From contig CAKUYE010000016.1 of the NCBI GenBank assembly GCA_934702375.1, positions 1 to 55,448 of the forward strand: 55,448 nucleotides of DNA, read 5' to 3'. Source of the DNA: an uncultured Bacillota bacterium (GTDB taxonomy: Bacteria > Bacillota > Dehalobacteriia > UBA7702). How positions within the stretch are numbered: position 1 is the stretch's first letter; each line of letters begins with the position of its first letter. Positions 54,561 through 55,448 of this stretch are shown one piece after another. The notes under the pieces are model-generated. The model saw only the letters and a list, made by a program, of their open reading frames with translations. It had not been told where the DNA came from and searched no databases. The position numbers and the translations under genes are program-made.

Positions 54561-54986
54561 ATGCTTTATCTTTTACTTATTCTCGGGGTGGTCGGTCTTG
54601 ACCAGGTTATAAAGGGGCTTGTGGTTTTAAAGATGGATCTTTTCCAGTCCATCCCCTTATGGCATTTTATCAAGCTGACCTACATTCAAAATACCGGTGC
54701 GGCCTTTGGCATCCTTGAGGGCAGCCGCATTCTCTTTATCATTTTTACTTTGGCGCTTATCGTTGCGGCGGTGGTTTTGTGGAAAAAGCCGAAGATGAAA
54801 CGGTATCGCTTTCCGGTATCTCTGGTGATTGCCGGAGCTGTTGGCAACTGCATTGACCGGATTTGCCGTGGCTATGTGGTGGATTTTATTGATTTTACTT
54901 ATTGGCCGGTGTTTAATGTGGCGGATATTGCGGTGTGTGTTGGGGTATGTTTATTGGCCATAAAGATATTGACGGACAAGTCTTGA
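54561..54986 (+). CDS. lspA: Lipoprotein signal peptidase II
   Basis: 141 residues from ATG 54561 (agaggac upstream). Four membrane segments, LDQVIKGLV at the start, NTGAAFGIL, then the two catalytic aspartates in VGNCIDRICRGYVVDFIDF and FNVADIAV. LspA removes signal peptides from lipoproteins in the membrane. The 3' end is C-poor (about 9 C in 54901-55020), and LIH copy 7 follows. Confidence 0.95.
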   Translation: MLYLLLILGVVGLDQVIKGLVVLKMDLFQSIPLWHFIKLTYIQNTGAAFGILEGSRILFIIFTLALIVAAVVLWKKPKMKRYRFPVSLVIAGAVGNCIDRICRGYVVDFIDFTYWPVFNVADIAVCVGVCLLAIKILTDKS

Positions 54987-55058
54987 GTTTGGGTTTTTGA
55001 ATTGTGTTTTGTGTTTTTGGTTGGGTGCGTCGGCGTGGGGTTTCGTTGCGGGCGCGCT

Positions 55059-55162
55059 AAACGGTTGTAATCGGGCAAAATCTCCCGTCACCGGGAGGCT
55101 GCAGATACCTCTTGTATACTTTGCTCCCGCTGCCGGAATCTTTTACCCGATTAAAACCGTTT
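55059..55162 (+). repeat. LIH copy 7 (class B stem)
   Basis: 104 bp, same as copy 6. It lies 72 bp after the lspA stop. Confidence 0.88.
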
Positions 55163-55373
55163 ATCCCACCCGGAGGGATGTTTTACCGCGACTTTTCTGC
55201 GTCGGCGACCGTTTATCCCTCCCGGAGATGTTTTTTACCGCGACGTGGTGCGCCGCAGAAAAGTTTTTAGTGCTTCGCGATAAAAGTTTAGCCGTCGCGA
55301 AAAGTATATGCTTTGCGGCAAAGTGCCTGCTACACATGCCTTCCCCTTGAGGGGAAGGGGGACCGCTTGCGGT

Positions 55374-55448
55374 GGCCTTTTCGGGCAAATGCCTTCGGCA
55401 TTGGCTCCGAAGGGCACTAGGTTATCCTTGAAAATGCCTGCGGCATTT
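55374..55448. repeat. Nested element, copy 2 (partial)
   Basis: It matches 11929 onwards base for base as far as the window goes, inserted after gcttgcggtgg where other copies continue atgaggtgg. Confidence 0.7.

Larger units (their letters stand above)
54987..55448 (+). repeat. Intergenic repeat cluster 7, cut by the window edge
   Basis: G/T tract, gtgcgtcggcg module, LIH copy 7 (55059-55162), flank, a hairpin-less flank copy (55198-55219), inverted repeat ttttaccgcgac/gtcgcgaaaa (about 55230-55302), left end of the palindromic element, and a second copy of the nested element (55374 on). Confidence 0.75.

Noticed and set aside
3111..55350. Recurrent open frames translating to peptides such as SCIRSIPSRLAFTALKPF or LVYFAPAAEIFYPIKTVYP
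   Set aside because: They are read-through of the long hairpin elements; the DNA constraint follows base pairing, not codons, and no start sites are shared.
1..55448. tRNA, rRNA or other standard RNA genes
   Set aside because: No cloverleaf with TTCRANNC or rRNA landmark sequence was seen on either strand.

Overview
The window reads as a chromosomal segment of an anaerobic, Clostridia-like Bacillota with moderate GC. Signs of this are a division/cell-wall (dcw) cluster with a PASTA-bearing PBP, a MurE with the meso-diaminopimelate motif DNPR, a YlbF protein, an SLH-anchored surface protein, a Y-family polymerase next to a YolD-like gene, and short hydrophobic type I toxins. I see no rRNA, tRNA, CRISPR array, prophage or complete transposase.

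Layout. 1-5.4 kb: an SLH surface protein cut by the window edge, a marR-GNAT pair under a palindromic operator, decayed genes, and a DUF4143 ATPase. 5.6-10 kb: ylbF, a MoxR ATPase with its VWA partner, an FmdB-type zinc ribbon, an envelope orphan and a COG2426 membrane protein. 10.4-16.3 kb: an accessory zone with an MNT/HEPN toxin-antitoxin locus carrying a duplicated MNT gene, a flavin reductase, a second DUF4143 ATPase, a relB antitoxin with a broken toxin, and two LysR genes fused by deletion to the tails of other genes. 16.4-31.1 kb: the dcw cluster in the order mraZ, rsmH, ftsL, spoVD/ftsI, murE, mraY, murD, ftsW, murG, murC, murB, murA, with no murF. A block of Y-family polymerase, YolD-like gene and third DUF4143 ATPase then separates murA from ftsQ-ftsZ (35.3-37.4 kb).

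37.8-39.3 kb holds four tandem type I toxin/antitoxin units. Each has a 24-25 residue hydrophobic peptide gene on the minus strand, facing an antisense RNA promoter on the plus strand. 39.3-46.3 kb is a second accessory zone: XRE and SLOG genes, tetR, gene fragments, an AAA ATPase/TOPRIM pair that resembles phage-defence modules, an orphan, a Fic protein and a fourth DUF4143 ATPase. 46.6-55 kb returns to housekeeping genes: dnaE, coaD, a two-HTH protein, a FolD homologue lacking catalytic residues, a DUF5665-like gene and lspA.

The most unusual feature is the intergenic DNA. Seven plus-strand genes are each followed, 60-100 bp after the stop, by a ~103-bp long imperfect hairpin (called LIH here; eight copies) in the same orientation. 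Its stem sequences co-vary, its mismatches sit at fixed positions and its apex is invariant. The last 60-100 coding bases before the element, and the spacer, are nearly free of C and rich in G and T. Downstream lie a second inverted repeat, a palindromic MITE-like element, nested insertions, and arrays of mini-hairpins with GNA triloops separated by a fixed 'gatttcac' or 'tatttcat' spacer. These arrays often end just before the next gene. Together they look like a co-evolving set of structured, single-strand-recognised repeats.
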